In this document: positions 43,782-52,496 of the stretch, piece by piece
How the letters are laid out: each line of letters begins with the position of its first letter
Position numbering within the stretch: the first letter of the stretch is position 1
Source: CBDFLD01 sp965249005
GTDB taxonomy: Bacteria; Acidobacteriota; UBA6911
Direction: 5' to 3'
Length of the DNA stretch: 64,000 nucleotides
Assembly: GCA_965249005.1 (NCBI GenBank)
Contig: CBDFLD010000023.1
Span: 1,054,001-1,118,000 of the forward strand
The notes under the pieces: model-generated
What the model saw: the letters and a program-made list of their open reading frames with translations, nothing else
What the model was told of the DNA's origin: nothing
Database searches by the model: none
Program-made: the position numbers and the translations under genes

Positions 43782-45881
43782 CTATGACCTCTCTTGCGCC
43801 GGTGTCGAGCTACCAGATGATGGCGAAGCCCCCTCTACAGCGGTTCTTGCCCGCCGCAAAGACTCGACTGCGTAGTCCAGATCCTCCTGTTGGTGCTCGC
43901 AGGTAACATTCATGCGCAAACGCTCCTCTCCCTTTGGTACAGCCGGATGGGCAACGGGCATGACGTAAATTCCTTCCAGGTGACACCGTCTCGCCATTTC
44001 AAAGGCTCGATCCTCGTTTCCGAAAAGGACCGGTACAATGGCCGACTCGCTGTTGCCGACATTGAATCCTTCGTCACGCAAGCGCCGACTCAAGTACCGC
44101 GCGTTGGACATCAGTTGCCTCCGACGAACCTCCCCTTCGCGCTCGATAACCTGCAGGGCCTCGTGGGCAGCAGCAGCAGCAACCGGAGAAAGTGCAGCAC
44201 TGAAAACGAAACCTCGAGCGCTATAACGAAGGTAGTGGATGAGCTCGTGAGAACCAGCAATGTAGCCGCCCTGGGATGGTATGGCCTTGCTCAGCGTTCC
44301 CATCAAAACATCGATCTTTCCAACACAGCCAAAGTGTTCTTCGACACCCCGTCCTCTTTTCCCTAGCACACCCAAACTGTGGGCCTCGTCCACCATTAGC
44401 AGCGTGTTGTCATGCCGGTTCCGCAGCTCGATCAGCTCGCCGACGGGTCCGATATCTCCATCCATGCTGTAGACCGCGTCAACCACGATGAGCTTACGCG
44501 CATCTCTTGGCAGGCCGGCAAGTTTACGGGCGAGTTCGTTAGCGTCGTTGTGCCGGAACTTTAGGATCTCGGCGCGGGAAAAGCGGCAGCCGTCGACGAT
44601 ACTGGCATGGACGAGTTCGTCGGCAAGCACATAGTCACCTTTCCCTACAAGTGTTCCAATAACGGCTAGATTGGTCATAAAACCCGAGCTGAAGGTGATC
44701 GCCGCCTGTCTGCTGAAGAAGGATGCGATACGGGATTCGAGCTGTTCGTGAATGACCAGATTTCCCCCTAGCAACCGTACGCCATGCGTGCCCGTTCCAT
44801 ACCTCTCGATGGTGTTTTGTGCCGCCGCATTGATGAGCGGGTGATTTAGCAATCCCAGGTAGGAATAGGTGCAGAAATTGAGCTTCCGCTCTCCGGCGCT
44901 CTGGAGCCATGCACCATCATACTTCTCGATGCTGTTGAAGAAGAAGCTGTGGGTTGATTGATGTTTTCGAACCCGCTCCATGGTTTTCTTCACCTTTTTC
45001 TGGAACTTCGGTGGTAGAGGGCGCGCACAGGGCTCCGCCATCCTCTTGGGGCGTTCAACCCCCAAGTGCTCGAGCTCGGTCAGTGCCGACGAGAGTAGCG
45101 TCCGGGTTTCCTCCAGGGACGGACGAAAATTCGGCTTCAGGTAGCGTAGTGATTCCCTCGTTACCGCAACGAACAGCCCTTGGGGATCGACCGAGTTGTA
45201 TAAGAGCTGTCTCCAAAAGGTGACGCTCAACGCCGACCGAGTCTTCAGCCCGAGGACGATCGTTCCCAGCAAAAGGTACAAGAGAAACGTGCTGAAACTG
45301 AAGAACAGGCCCAGGACCCTCAGCGACCAGGCGGGAGAGACGCTTTGAAGCAGCTTGAAAACTGTTTCCTTGTGCTCGATCTCCTCGATGAAGTGCCAAA
45401 GGAAGAGCCGACGTAGCTCGGCCGCCCGAACGTGCCTCAGCAACTCCTGGTTGAGAAAGAAGGTCGCGATCGCCGCGTTGTGGTGCTCGATAGCGGAGGC
45501 CGTGGCTAGACGGAGCTTCAGTGGCGTCACTGGTTCGACGAGCCGGTAGCAGATCCATCCAATAATCGTGCGGAAGGTGTCCAGACCCATACGATCGTTT
45601 TGCATTGCCTTCAGGACACGTTGGTGTTCGCGCGAATGAGACCCTTCCTGAAAGAAAAGTGTTTCCAGCTCGGCCTTCAACTCAAGGGTGATTCGACCCA
45701 GATAGCGCCGGCACGTCCGAATGATGAAACGTTCCCCCTCAGGTACGAGCAGGGTGTACGCGTTGAGCAAGTGTGTGCTCAGGGGACTTTCGTCATACCA
45801 GAGACCTCGAGCGGAGAGTTCCTGACCTCCGTCGAGTCGGAAATTCCTCTCTTGCAATGCATGAGTGGCAGCTGGATTCAT
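43782..45881 (-). CDS. Diiron-type metal-dependent hydrolase / alpha-oxoamine synthase fusion
   Basis: 699 residues, two domains. Residues about 25-290 look like the PF10118-type predicted metal-dependent hydrolase fold, with ferritin-like ligands E79, H82, H86 (QEGSHSREH), E132/H133 (IEHHNA) and H163...E166, E169, H170 (WHFIEEIEH), plus a hydrophobic helix at 190-212. Residues about 310-690 are a PLP alpha-oxoamine synthase (BioF/KBL/SPT/CqsA type): CTYSYLGLLNHP, VDEAHSLG (D498, H501) and the PLP lysine K532 (GTLSKAIPS). Such enzymes condense an amino acid with acyl-CoA to an amino ketone. The fusion suggests the acyl product is further processed in place. It overlaps the upstream methyltransferase by 4 bases (ATGA). 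Confidence 0.85.
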   Translation of the reverse strand: MNPAATHALQERNFRLDGGQELSARGLWYDESPLSTHLLNAYTLLVPEGERFIIRTCRRYLGRITLELKAELETLFFQEGSHSREHQRVLKAMQNDRMGLDTFRTIIGWICYRLVEPVTPLKLRLATASAIEHHNAAIATFFLNQELLRHVRAAELRRLFLWHFIEEIEHKETVFKLLQSVSPAWSLRVLGLFFSFSTFLLYLLLGTIVLGLKTRSALSVTFWRQLLYNSVDPQGLFVAVTRESLRYLKPNFRPSLEETRTLLSSALTELEHLGVERPKRMAEPCARPLPPKFQKKVKKTMERVRKHQSTHSFFFNSIEKYDGAWLQSAGERKLNFCTYSYLGLLNHPLINAAAQNTIERYGTGTHGVRLLGGNLVIHEQLESRIASFFSRQAAITFSSGFMTNLAVIGTLVGKGDYVLADELVHASIVDGCRFSRAEILKFRHNDANELARKLAGLPRDARKLIVVDAVYSMDGDIGPVGELIELRNRHDNTLLMVDEAHSLGVLGKRGRGVEEHFGCVGKIDVLMGTLSKAIPSQGGYIAGSHELIHYLRYSARGFVFSAALSPVAAAAAHEALQVIEREGEVRRRQLMSNARYLSRRLRDEGFNVGNSESAIVPVLFGNEDRAFEMARRCHLEGIYVMPVAHPAVPKGEERLRMNVTCEHQQEDLDYAVESLRRARTAVEGASPSSGSSTPAQERS

Positions 45882-46489
45882 CGCCGGGCCTCCTTCCTCA
45901 ATCGGATCAAGGGAAAGAGAAAGGGCACGTCCGCGCGGTACCGACGATACTGTTCACCGAAATGCCGTTCGAGGTGGCGCGCCTCGTGCACCGCCATGAT
46001 CCAGTTGAACGACAATGCGTAAAGCAACGCGGCACCAAGGGCTCCTAGCCAGTAGGGATGACTCTCGGGCCATAGCAATGGCGCCTTGAGGACTATGAGC
46101 ATTGAGGCACCCAATTCGCATTGAAGCACACCGAAATAGAGTGGATTGCGGGTGGTGGCATAGACGCCTTGGGTTACCAGACCCGGCTTCTCCAGGTATT
46201 GACCGGTAAATGTGTGCACACTTCCGAGAGACCGCTTCGCCGCCGCAATGAAGGCAGTTCCGCTCGCGATGACGGCCAGGGCCAGCCAGTCCGCTGCCAT
46301 CACTTGCGATAGCAACAGCGTGATCCCGACGAACGCCCCGATCAACATGAAAGAGAGCAGTTTCATGAGTGTTTGCCATGCCACTGAAACGAAGTCTCCT
46401 GCACCGTGTCTGCGGCGGACATCCATGCCGAAATACACAAAGATGGCCGTCAGGGCCACCGCTACGATCTGAAAGAGCACTGTAGTCAT
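45878..46489 (-). CDS. Membrane-embedded isoprenylcysteine/PEMT-type methyltransferase
   Basis: 203 residues from ATG 46489 (GGAGGG upstream; the open frame continues to 46549 without a ribosome site). About five membrane helices and the signature YATTRNPLYFG, followed by HEARHLERHFGEQYRRYRADVP, place it among ICMT/phospholipid methyltransferase proteins that use S-adenosylmethionine at the membrane. It is first in an operon with the fused synthase, so it may methylate a lipid or the amino ketone made by that enzyme (inference). Confidence 0.85.
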   Translation of the reverse strand: MTTVLFQIVAVALTAIFVYFGMDVRRRHGAGDFVSVAWQTLMKLLSFMLIGAFVGITLLLSQVMAADWLALAVIASGTAFIAAAKRSLGSVHTFTGQYLEKPGLVTQGVYATTRNPLYFGVLQCELGASMLIVLKAPLLWPESHPYWLGALGAALLYALSFNWIMAVHEARHLERHFGEQYRRYRADVPFLFPLIRLRKEARR

Positions 46490-46605
46490 CGTTTCCCTCC
46501 CCTCGGAAGACCTGTTGTGATTGCCGAGACCAGGAATCGCAACTTGCACCTGATTGACCTGTGGTTCATCGTACCCCTCGCCCTACGCTCCATCGCCCAC
46601 TAAAT

Positions 46606-46649
46606 TGAACAATGTTCATAAAGCATAGCTTGATTTTGAACAAAGGTCA
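46606..46649. promoter_or_regulatory. Paired TetR-type operators between divergent genes
   Basis: TGAACAATGTTCA (46606-46618, perfect 5-3-5 palindrome) and TGAACAAAGGTCA (46637-46649, one mismatch). Centres are 31 bp apart, about three helical turns. A TATAAT at 46651-46656 follows the second site, so the TetR gene's own promoter would be covered. Confidence 0.75.
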
Positions 46650-46699
46650 ATATAATATTACATAGAATTCTCGAGGTGCTCGATTCGGGAGGAAATGGC

Positions 46700-47368
46700 T
46701 TGGGAAGGCGATCTGATCATAGCAGAGAGGAACTTCAGCGTATGGCCCTTGACGCGGCGTGGACCATTGCGGAGTCTGAAGGTTATCGGGGACTCACTGT
46801 CCGGAACATCGCAGAAAAAATCGGTTACGTGCCAGGGACGCTCTACAACGTGTTTGATAACCTCGATGACCTGGTGCTTCAGCTGCGTGGAGAGACACTA
46901 AACGCGCTAGAGCGCTTGGTGTCGGAGGCGATGAGTTCCCCGGGGCCACCCGAGGCGAAAGTGATAGCGATGGCACGGAGCTACATCGGGTTTGTTCGGG
47001 AACATCCCAAGTTGTGGAATGTCATGTTCGAGCACATCTTGCCGGACGGCCAAGACGTTCCGAAGTGGTATCACGACAAGACTAGTCTCTTGCTCCGACT
47101 GGTAGAAGATGCCATCACGCCCCTGTTCCCATCCGGTCGCAAAGAGAACCTACAGCATCACGCACACATCTTATGGGCTGGAGTCCACGGCATTTGTATC
47201 GTACAACTCACCGACAAGGTGATCGTGAAGGATGGGTCAGCAGAGGGGATGGCCACCTCTCTGATCTCGAACTATCTCAATGGTCTGCAGGCGGCCGCCG
47301 GGCTAGCGAGACAAAGAAATAGCCGAAAAGCCAAGAAGAAAGCAACGGCCAGCAAGAAAGCCAGGTGA
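46700..47368 (+). CDS. TetR family transcriptional repressor
   Basis: N-terminal helix-turn-helix (WTIAESEGYRGLTVRNIAEKIGYVPGTLYNVFDNLDDLV) and a ligand-binding domain resembling TetR C-terminal WHG-type domains (HPKLWNVMFEH, ILWAGVHGICIVQ). TTG 46700 is preferred because GGGAGG lies seven bases upstream; a GTG at 46676 is possible. 222 residues, ending in a lysine-rich tail (RKAKKKATASKKAR) that may add DNA affinity. Divergent from the methyltransferase/synthase operon; with the paired operators between them it almost certainly controls that operon. Confidence 0.88.
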   Translation: MGRRSDHSREELQRMALDAAWTIAESEGYRGLTVRNIAEKIGYVPGTLYNVFDNLDDLVLQLRGETLNALERLVSEAMSSPGPPEAKVIAMARSYIGFVREHPKLWNVMFEHILPDGQDVPKWYHDKTSLLLRLVEDAITPLFPSGRKENLQHHAHILWAGVHGICIVQLTDKVIVKDGSAEGMATSLISNYLNGLQAAAGLARQRNSRKAKKKATASKKAR

Positions 47369-47470
47369 AATGAGCGGCCGGCTCGTGGAAGCGCCTGTTG
47401 CCTACGGAAATGGGTTGAAATACACTCTGTTTCACGACTGCCGGCGACATAGAACAACCACAACGCTCAA

Positions 47471-48043
47471 ATGGCGACAAACCGATTCAACCCGCAGGCG
47501 GATTCCTATAGGGGCTATCTCCGTGTTCTAGCATATTCCTTGATGCAAAGATCGCCGATATTGCGTGGAAAGTTCGATGTCTCCGACATCGTTCAAGAAG
47601 TGCTTCTCCAGGCGCACGGGGCGCTCGCACAATTCCGAGGCGGAACAGAGGAAGAGTTTGCGGCATGGCTGCGGGCGACTTTGGCCAACAAGTGGACCGA
47701 TGCCGTCCGCCACTACGGGCGAGGGAAGCGAGACGTGGCTCTGGAGAGGTCCATTCGAGAGACATTGGACTCGTCGACCGGGCGGCTGCACCAACTTTGT
47801 GTCGACAAGCGCACCTCACCCCGTCGGGCAGTGTTGCGAAAAGAGCGCCTTCTCTTCCTCGTCCAGGCGCTCGAGGCACTCCCGGGCGGTCAGCGGACCG
47901 CTATCGAGTTGCACCATGTCGCCGGATACAAGGTTTCGGAGGTGGCGCACATCATGGGCCGCTCCGCAGCTGGTGTTGCAGGGCTTCTTCGTCGCGGCCT
48001 GCAGACCCTGCGGAGATCACTTCATCACCTCGAAACCGAATGA
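47471..48043 (+). CDS. ECF-type RNA polymerase sigma factor (kinase-associated)
   Basis: 190 residues. Region 2 (FDVSDIVQEVLLQAHGALAQFRG, FAAWLRATLANKW) and region 4 (LLFLVQALEALPGGQRTAIELHHVAGYKVSEVAHIMGRSAAGVAGLLRRGLQTLRR) are both clear. This is the group found beside large Ser/Thr kinases in Acidobacteriota and Planctomycetota. No anti-sigma factor is nearby; the kinase 10 bases downstream is the presumed controller. No ribosome site at ATG 47471, a weak point for the exact start. Confidence 0.88.
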   Translation: MATNRFNPQADSYRGYLRVLAYSLMQRSPILRGKFDVSDIVQEVLLQAHGALAQFRGGTEEEFAAWLRATLANKWTDAVRHYGRGKRDVALERSIRETLDSSTGRLHQLCVDKRTSPRRAVLRKERLLFLVQALEALPGGQRTAIELHHVAGYKVSEVAHIMGRSAAGVAGLLRRGLQTLRRSLHHLETE

Positions 48044-48052
48044 GTCCCCCGG

Positions 48053-49864
48053 ATGAGTCCCATGGATGAGCCAGAAGAGAGTGAAGAGAGTTATGAGCAG
48101 CGGTTAAACTCTCTAGTAGCCGAGTACTTGTCCGCGGCCGAGGGCGGGAATCAGCCCGACCAGGCCGATTTTTTGGCCCTCCATCCTGAATTTGCTTCAG
48201 ATCTCTCCTCCTTCTTCCGTAATCGCGACGCGGTCCAACGTTGGGCGGGGGACACCGGACCCTTGCCGCGAGCCTTCGGGGACTACGAACTGCTCGAAGA
48301 GTTGGGCCGAGGCGGCATGGGCGTGGTTTTCAAGGCTCGGCAAAAGAGCCTGAATCGAATCGTGGCACTCAAGATGATCCTCATAGGTCAACTTGCCTCG
48401 CCGGAAGACGTGCATCGTTTCAGGAGGGAAGCAGAATCAGCGGCCGGATTGGATCACCCCAATATCGTTCCCATCTACGAGGTTGGCGAACACGAAGGGC
48501 AGCCATACTTCACCATGAAGATGATCGAGGGCGGAAGCCTGGCCGATCACCTGGACTACTTCAGGAACAATCCGCGTGCGGCGGCTAGCCTTATGGCCAC
48601 AGCCGCCCGCGCCGTCCGGTATGCGCACCAGCGCGGCATTCTGCATCGAGACCTCAAGCCGGCGAACATACTTCTGGATCAGGGTATGCAGCCGCACATT
48701 ACGGACTTCGGTTTGGCCAAGCGCGTGGATGGAGACGAAACCCAGACATCGACGGGCGGCGTGGCCGGTACACTGGCGTACCTCGCCCCGGAGAGAATGA
48801 CAGGGCGTACCAGTCTCCTAAGCTGGTCCGTAGACGTCTACGGTATAGGAGCCGTGCTTTACGAGCTCCTGACAGCTCGCCCACCTTTTAGAGGAAGCAA
48901 CGCGTTAGAAACTCTCCGGATGGTGCAGGAGAGCGAGCCGGATCATCCGCGTCTCTTGAACTCAAACGTTGACGTGGATCTCTCGACAATCTGCCTCAAG
49001 TGCTTGGAAAAAGATCCGGGCAAGCGCTATGAGGCAGCCAAGCCACTGTCCGAGGACTTGGAGAATTGGCTCGAGGGCCGTCCGATCCTTGCCCGTCCGG
49101 TCGGCCGCGCGGCGCGGTCCTGGCGTTGGTGCCGGCGCAACCCTCTTGCCGCCGCGCTTGTCGGGACAGGAGTTGCCCTTCTCGTCCTGGTCCTACTGAG
49201 CGTGGCAGAGCAGTATGCCCGACGGGACGAGATTCTCGAGAGTAATGCCTACATTGCTCGTCACGTTGCCAGTGTGATGCTCGATCGAATGGAAGAATGG
49301 GGAGTCCAGGTGGAAGAGGTGGGACAGGATGACGAACTTGCGGCCCTCTTGCAGGAGTGGAATGCGCTGGCCCCAGAGCTCGCGGATGGGTCAGCAAAGG
49401 AGTTCCTGGACCGATCGGAAGGCCGGCGCCTCCAGGAGTTTTGCGAGCGACTGCCCAAGGATCGGACGTTCGAGAACTGGCAGGTTCTGGACGCCCAAGG
49501 GATCATGGTTGCCAGGACTCCTAGCCACGAAATCCGGGGCGAGAACTTCAACCGGCGTGATTATTTCCAGGGGACGCTGGGCCACGCGGGCAAAACAGGC
49601 CTGGCGAGTATCCACATCTCCAGCATCTATCTCTCTATTGCCGACGGTATGTACAAGTTCGACGTCTGTGTCCCCGTCGTCAAGGACGGCCAAGTGTCAG
49701 GCGTCGTGGCCGTCTCGGTGACTACCGATGCCACCATGGGTATCGCCAATCTGCATGACGAGAGCCGCAAGGCAGTTCTCGTGGCCCCTTGGGACAGAAA
49801 CCGATACCAGTGGGAGCCGGAGGCCGGGCCCACGACAGACTACCTGTTGCTCCTGCATCCCTGA
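48053..49864 (+). CDS. Transmembrane Ser/Thr kinase with extracytoplasmic sensor, truncated
   Basis: 603 residues. Cytosolic Hanks-type kinase domain (about 75-345): LGRGGMGVVFKA, K107, HRDLKPAN (198-205), DFG (218-220), APE in YLAPERM. A membrane helix at 364-385 is followed by a Cache/PDC-like sensor (FENWQVLDAQGIMVART, YFQGTLGHAGKTGL, DVCVPVVKDGQVSGVVAVSVT). TGA 49862-49864 stops it before the sensor ends; the same frame continues to 50104. Paired with the ECF sigma gene just upstream, which it probably regulates by phosphorylation. Confidence 0.88.
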   Translation: MSPMDEPEESEESYEQRLNSLVAEYLSAAEGGNQPDQADFLALHPEFASDLSSFFRNRDAVQRWAGDTGPLPRAFGDYELLEELGRGGMGVVFKARQKSLNRIVALKMILIGQLASPEDVHRFRREAESAAGLDHPNIVPIYEVGEHEGQPYFTMKMIEGGSLADHLDYFRNNPRAAASLMATAARAVRYAHQRGILHRDLKPANILLDQGMQPHITDFGLAKRVDGDETQTSTGGVAGTLAYLAPERMTGRTSLLSWSVDVYGIGAVLYELLTARPPFRGSNALETLRMVQESEPDHPRLLNSNVDVDLSTICLKCLEKDPGKRYEAAKPLSEDLENWLEGRPILARPVGRAARSWRWCRRNPLAAALVGTGVALLVLVLLSVAEQYARRDEILESNAYIARHVASVMLDRMEEWGVQVEEVGQDDELAALLQEWNALAPELADGSAKEFLDRSEGRRLQEFCERLPKDRTFENWQVLDAQGIMVARTPSHEIRGENFNRRDYFQGTLGHAGKTGLASIHISSIYLSIADGMYKFDVCVPVVKDGQVSGVVAVSVTTDATMGIANLHDESRKAVLVAPWDRNRYQWEPEAGPTTDYLLLLHP

Positions 49865-50104
49865 TACCGGGAGCGAGGCGAGGAGGCTGTGGGCCTCGAT
49901 ATTTCGAAGCTTCCTCAAGTCGGGACGCGACAATGCGGAGAAGAGCTTCAGCCACCCTCTTCCACGATAAACTCTGACCGCATCCGCGACTATTCCGATC
50001 CCTTCGCCGCACGGGACCCTGCGTTTGGCGGCCGCTGGTTAGCCGGCTTCTCACCCGTTGGAAACACCGGTTTCGTTGTCATCATCCAGCAGCGCGACAA
50101 ATAG
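49865..50104 (+). pseudogene. Read-through end of the kinase sensor domain
   Basis: In the same frame as the kinase: YRERGEEAVGLDISKLPQVG and ARDPAFGGRWLAGFSPVGNTGFVVIIQQRDK, ending at TAG. The closing strand pattern is what a Cache domain needs, so the TGA is probably a point mutation, perhaps of GGA. With it the full kinase would be 683 residues. Confidence 0.7.
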
Positions 50105-50226
50105 TCACCGCGTGAGGATGCTCAGCGAGAGAAACCTCACCTCCGTTCCACACCAAATCGCCACTCTTTTTTTTCGGCTAGCGGTCCGTTCCTTTCCGAT
50201 TGTCGTCTCTTTCTACAGGAAGGGAC

Positions 50227-50844
50227 ATGAAAAAGGAAAGAGGACGTAACCAAAATGGAGCGGGCGCGGCTTTGCAGGAAACAATGCCGAGGTGGCGCTC
50301 CAAGCACGAGGACCTATGGGCCCGGATCGCCGCATTCGAGTTTGACGATGGTATTGTCACCTTCTCATTCGTGCAGCGGCTCGGCCGGGAAAACGGATGG
50401 TCTCTCCAATATTCAATCCGTGTGCTGCGAGAGTATCGCCGTTTTACTTTTCTTGCGATCGCGGCCGGGCATGGGGTAACCCCATCCGATCAGGTCGATC
50501 AAGCCTGGCATCTACATCTGCTGTACACCGATTCGTACTGGAATCGATTCTGTCACCTGGCGCTCGAAAGGCCGCTTCATCACAGTCCCACAACAGGAGG
50601 CAGCATCGAGGAGGCCAAGTTTCACTCATCGTACGCCGCGACAATGGCAAGTTATCGGCAGTTTTTCGGCAACGAGCCGCCCGCTGACATTTGGCCCGAT
50701 CCCTCCACTCGCTTTGGTGTGGACGTTCATGGTCAACGAATAAACCCGCGGCGCGTGTGGGTCATTCAGAAACGAGACGCACTGTTGGTAGCAATGACCA
50801 CTGTCGGTCTTCTACTCGGCGCCGCCATCTTGGCGGTCTGTTAA
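50227..50844 (+). CDS. Glycine-rich-domain-protein-like (GRDP-type) protein
   Basis: 205 residues from ATG 50227 with AGGAAGGG upstream. Central VDQAWHLHLLYTDSYWN and HHSPTTGGS match the GRDP-type proteins that accompany TIGR04222 membrane proteins. A C-terminal membrane helix is at about 186-204 (ALLVAMTTVGLLLGAAILAV). It is followed after 22 bases by the TIGR04222-like gene, split by IS200. Function unknown. Confidence 0.75.
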   Translation: MKKERGRNQNGAGAALQETMPRWRSKHEDLWARIAAFEFDDGIVTFSFVQRLGRENGWSLQYSIRVLREYRRFTFLAIAAGHGVTPSDQVDQAWHLHLLYTDSYWNRFCHLALERPLHHSPTTGGSIEEAKFHSSYAATMASYRQFFGNEPPADIWPDPSTRFGVDVHGQRINPRRVWVIQKRDALLVAMTTVGLLLGAAILAVC

Positions 50845-50866
50845 GCAACCAGAAGGGAGTTACACA

Positions 50867-50875
50867 ATGTTTAAT
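50867..50875 (+). pseudogene. First three codons of the TIGR04222-like gene
   Basis: ATG TTT AAT preceded by AGAAGGGAG; IS200 copy 2 follows at once. The frame resumes at 51461. Confidence 0.8.
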
Positions 50876-51460
50876 GTCCCACTCGGGGATGGGTGAAATC
50901 CCTCGCCTTCAGGCGAAGCCTTTAGGAGGCTTGCGGTACAATGATGCATGCCGAGATACCGGAAAGGATCGCACACAGTCTATGAGCTGCAATATCACTT
51001 TGTGTTTATCACGAAGTACCGCAAGCCGGTCCTGAAGGGGGACATAGCCAGAAGGACAAGAGAGCTGATCCGAGAGATCTGTGCATCTGAGGATGTGGTG
51101 ATTGTGAAAGGGAATGTGAGTCCAGATCATGTGCACTTGATGTTGAGCATGCCGCCGCAGGTGTCGCCGAGCCGAATCATGCAGGCCGTGAAGGGGAAGA
51201 GCAGTCACCATCTAATGAGGGAATATAGGTCGGTGCAAAGGGAGTTCTGGGGCCGGCACCTGTGGGCACGAGGGTACTTTGTGTGTACGACAGGAAATGT
51301 GACGGACGAAGTGATCAAGCAGTACATTGAGCAACAAGGTGTCGAGCCCCAGGAGGACCGGGACTTTAAGATAACGGAATAGGCCATTCTATGAGGCGAG
51401 GCCTTTAGTCGGCTTCAGCCGACGACCGAAGCCCTCGCCTTCAGGCGAGGGTAATTCACT
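50876..51460 (+). mobile_element. IS200/IS605-family element, copy 2
   Basis: 585 bp, again 3' of TTAAT, no target duplication. One base differs from copy 1 over the whole element (C against T in tnpA). Confidence 0.9.
50948..51382 (+). CDS. tnpA: IS200-type transposase TnpA, intact
   Basis: 144 residues, HUH endonuclease: HVHLMLSMP (H-U-H), catalytic tyrosine in KQYIEQQ, and the family opening HTVYELQYHFVFITKYRK. Y1 transposases cut and join single-stranded DNA at replication forks or transcribed DNA and leave no target repeat. It may mobilise the dead copy 1 in trans. No tnpB is present. Confidence 0.92.
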   Translation: MPRYRKGSHTVYELQYHFVFITKYRKPVLKGDIARRTRELIREICASEDVVIVKGNVSPDHVHLMLSMPPQVSPSRIMQAVKGKSSHHLMREYRSVQREFWGRHLWARGYFVCTTGNVTDEVIKQYIEQQGVEPQEDRDFKITE

Positions 51461-52342
51461 CCCGTAACCACTCTGAATGGAGGAGAATTCCTCTTCTTCT
51501 ATGCTACCGTCATACTGGCGACAATCATCGTGTGCTGGTGGCTCGCCCGCCGCAGCGATCCGACGGCTGTCGATGACTCCGTGCATGCCTCACCCGAGTT
51601 GGATTTTGACGAAATTGCTTACCTGCGTGGAGGGGAGGAGGAACTCACTCGCGCGCTCATCGCGCGACTAGTGGTCCGGGGTTTTCTTCAAGTCGAGAAC
51701 ACGACCAGCACGGGGAGTGTTCTTTCCACGACCGAAAGCAAGATCGTGCAGGCGCCCACACCACCGTCAGAGCACACACTCTCTCCCCTGGAGGGCCACG
51801 TTTACGAGTGGTTTGGGAGTGCCCGTGGAACCGAGGAGATCTTTGAGCCTCATAGGCTGGCCAGTCTCGTAGGCAGTTACGCGGCCACGCACTATGAGGA
51901 GAGATTGCACGCCGATGGCATGCTGTTGCCGGACGACATTCGCTCGAAAATATGGAGAATAGCCACTACGGGCGGGATCATCCTTGCGGTTCTGGGCATT
52001 GCGCGCCTGGTGGTCGGACTCTCACGCGAACAGCCAGTGGGACTCCTGATCGTGCTCGGAGTCATTGGGCTCGCGGCCTTGCTGTATTCTTGTGCCCCGG
52101 ATCGGTGCACCAGCCGCGGCCGCAACTACTTGGCTCGGTTCGAAAATCTGACAGCCAGGGCTCACGTTCCGATGGATGCGTGGGTCGCGGTCGCAGGAAT
52201 GGGAGCCCTTACCGGTACGGCCTTCGCCTATCTCCCCGGGATGTTCCAGAAATCCGGGAACAACAATAGCAGCGTCGGGGTCGGCTGTGGTGGCGGATGC
52301 GGCGGATGCGGCGGATGTGGCGGGTGCGGTGGATGCGGTTAG
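51461..52342 (+). pseudogene. TIGR04222-like membrane protein, main part
   Basis: Continues from ATG TTT AAT: PVTTLNGGEFLFFYATVILATIIVCWWL (first helix), a helical cytosolic region, then two helices (IILAVLGIARLVVGL and PVGLLIVLGVIGLAALLY) and a C-terminal run of GCGGCGGCGG-type glycine/cysteine repeats, the usual end of this group. Restored length 296 residues. In the present state only 3 residues would be made unless translation restarts within 51461-51560. Confidence 0.78.
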
Positions 52343-52496
52343 AGCTATTGTTGACAACCCCTCAACCCGAGTGTAGAAACCTCAACACATTGCATTCCAC
52401 CTGCGCTTTTCAAGTTGCAACGAGTCGATGTTCCTTTGATTGCGAGCACCCCGAGTGAAGCAGCCGTTGAATGATCGCATCACGTAACGCAGGCCT

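Noticed and set aside
52261..52342. GGATGCGGC-type tandem repeat as a regulatory or mobile repeat
   Set aside because: It encodes the glycine/cysteine-rich C-terminus normal for TIGR04222-like proteins.
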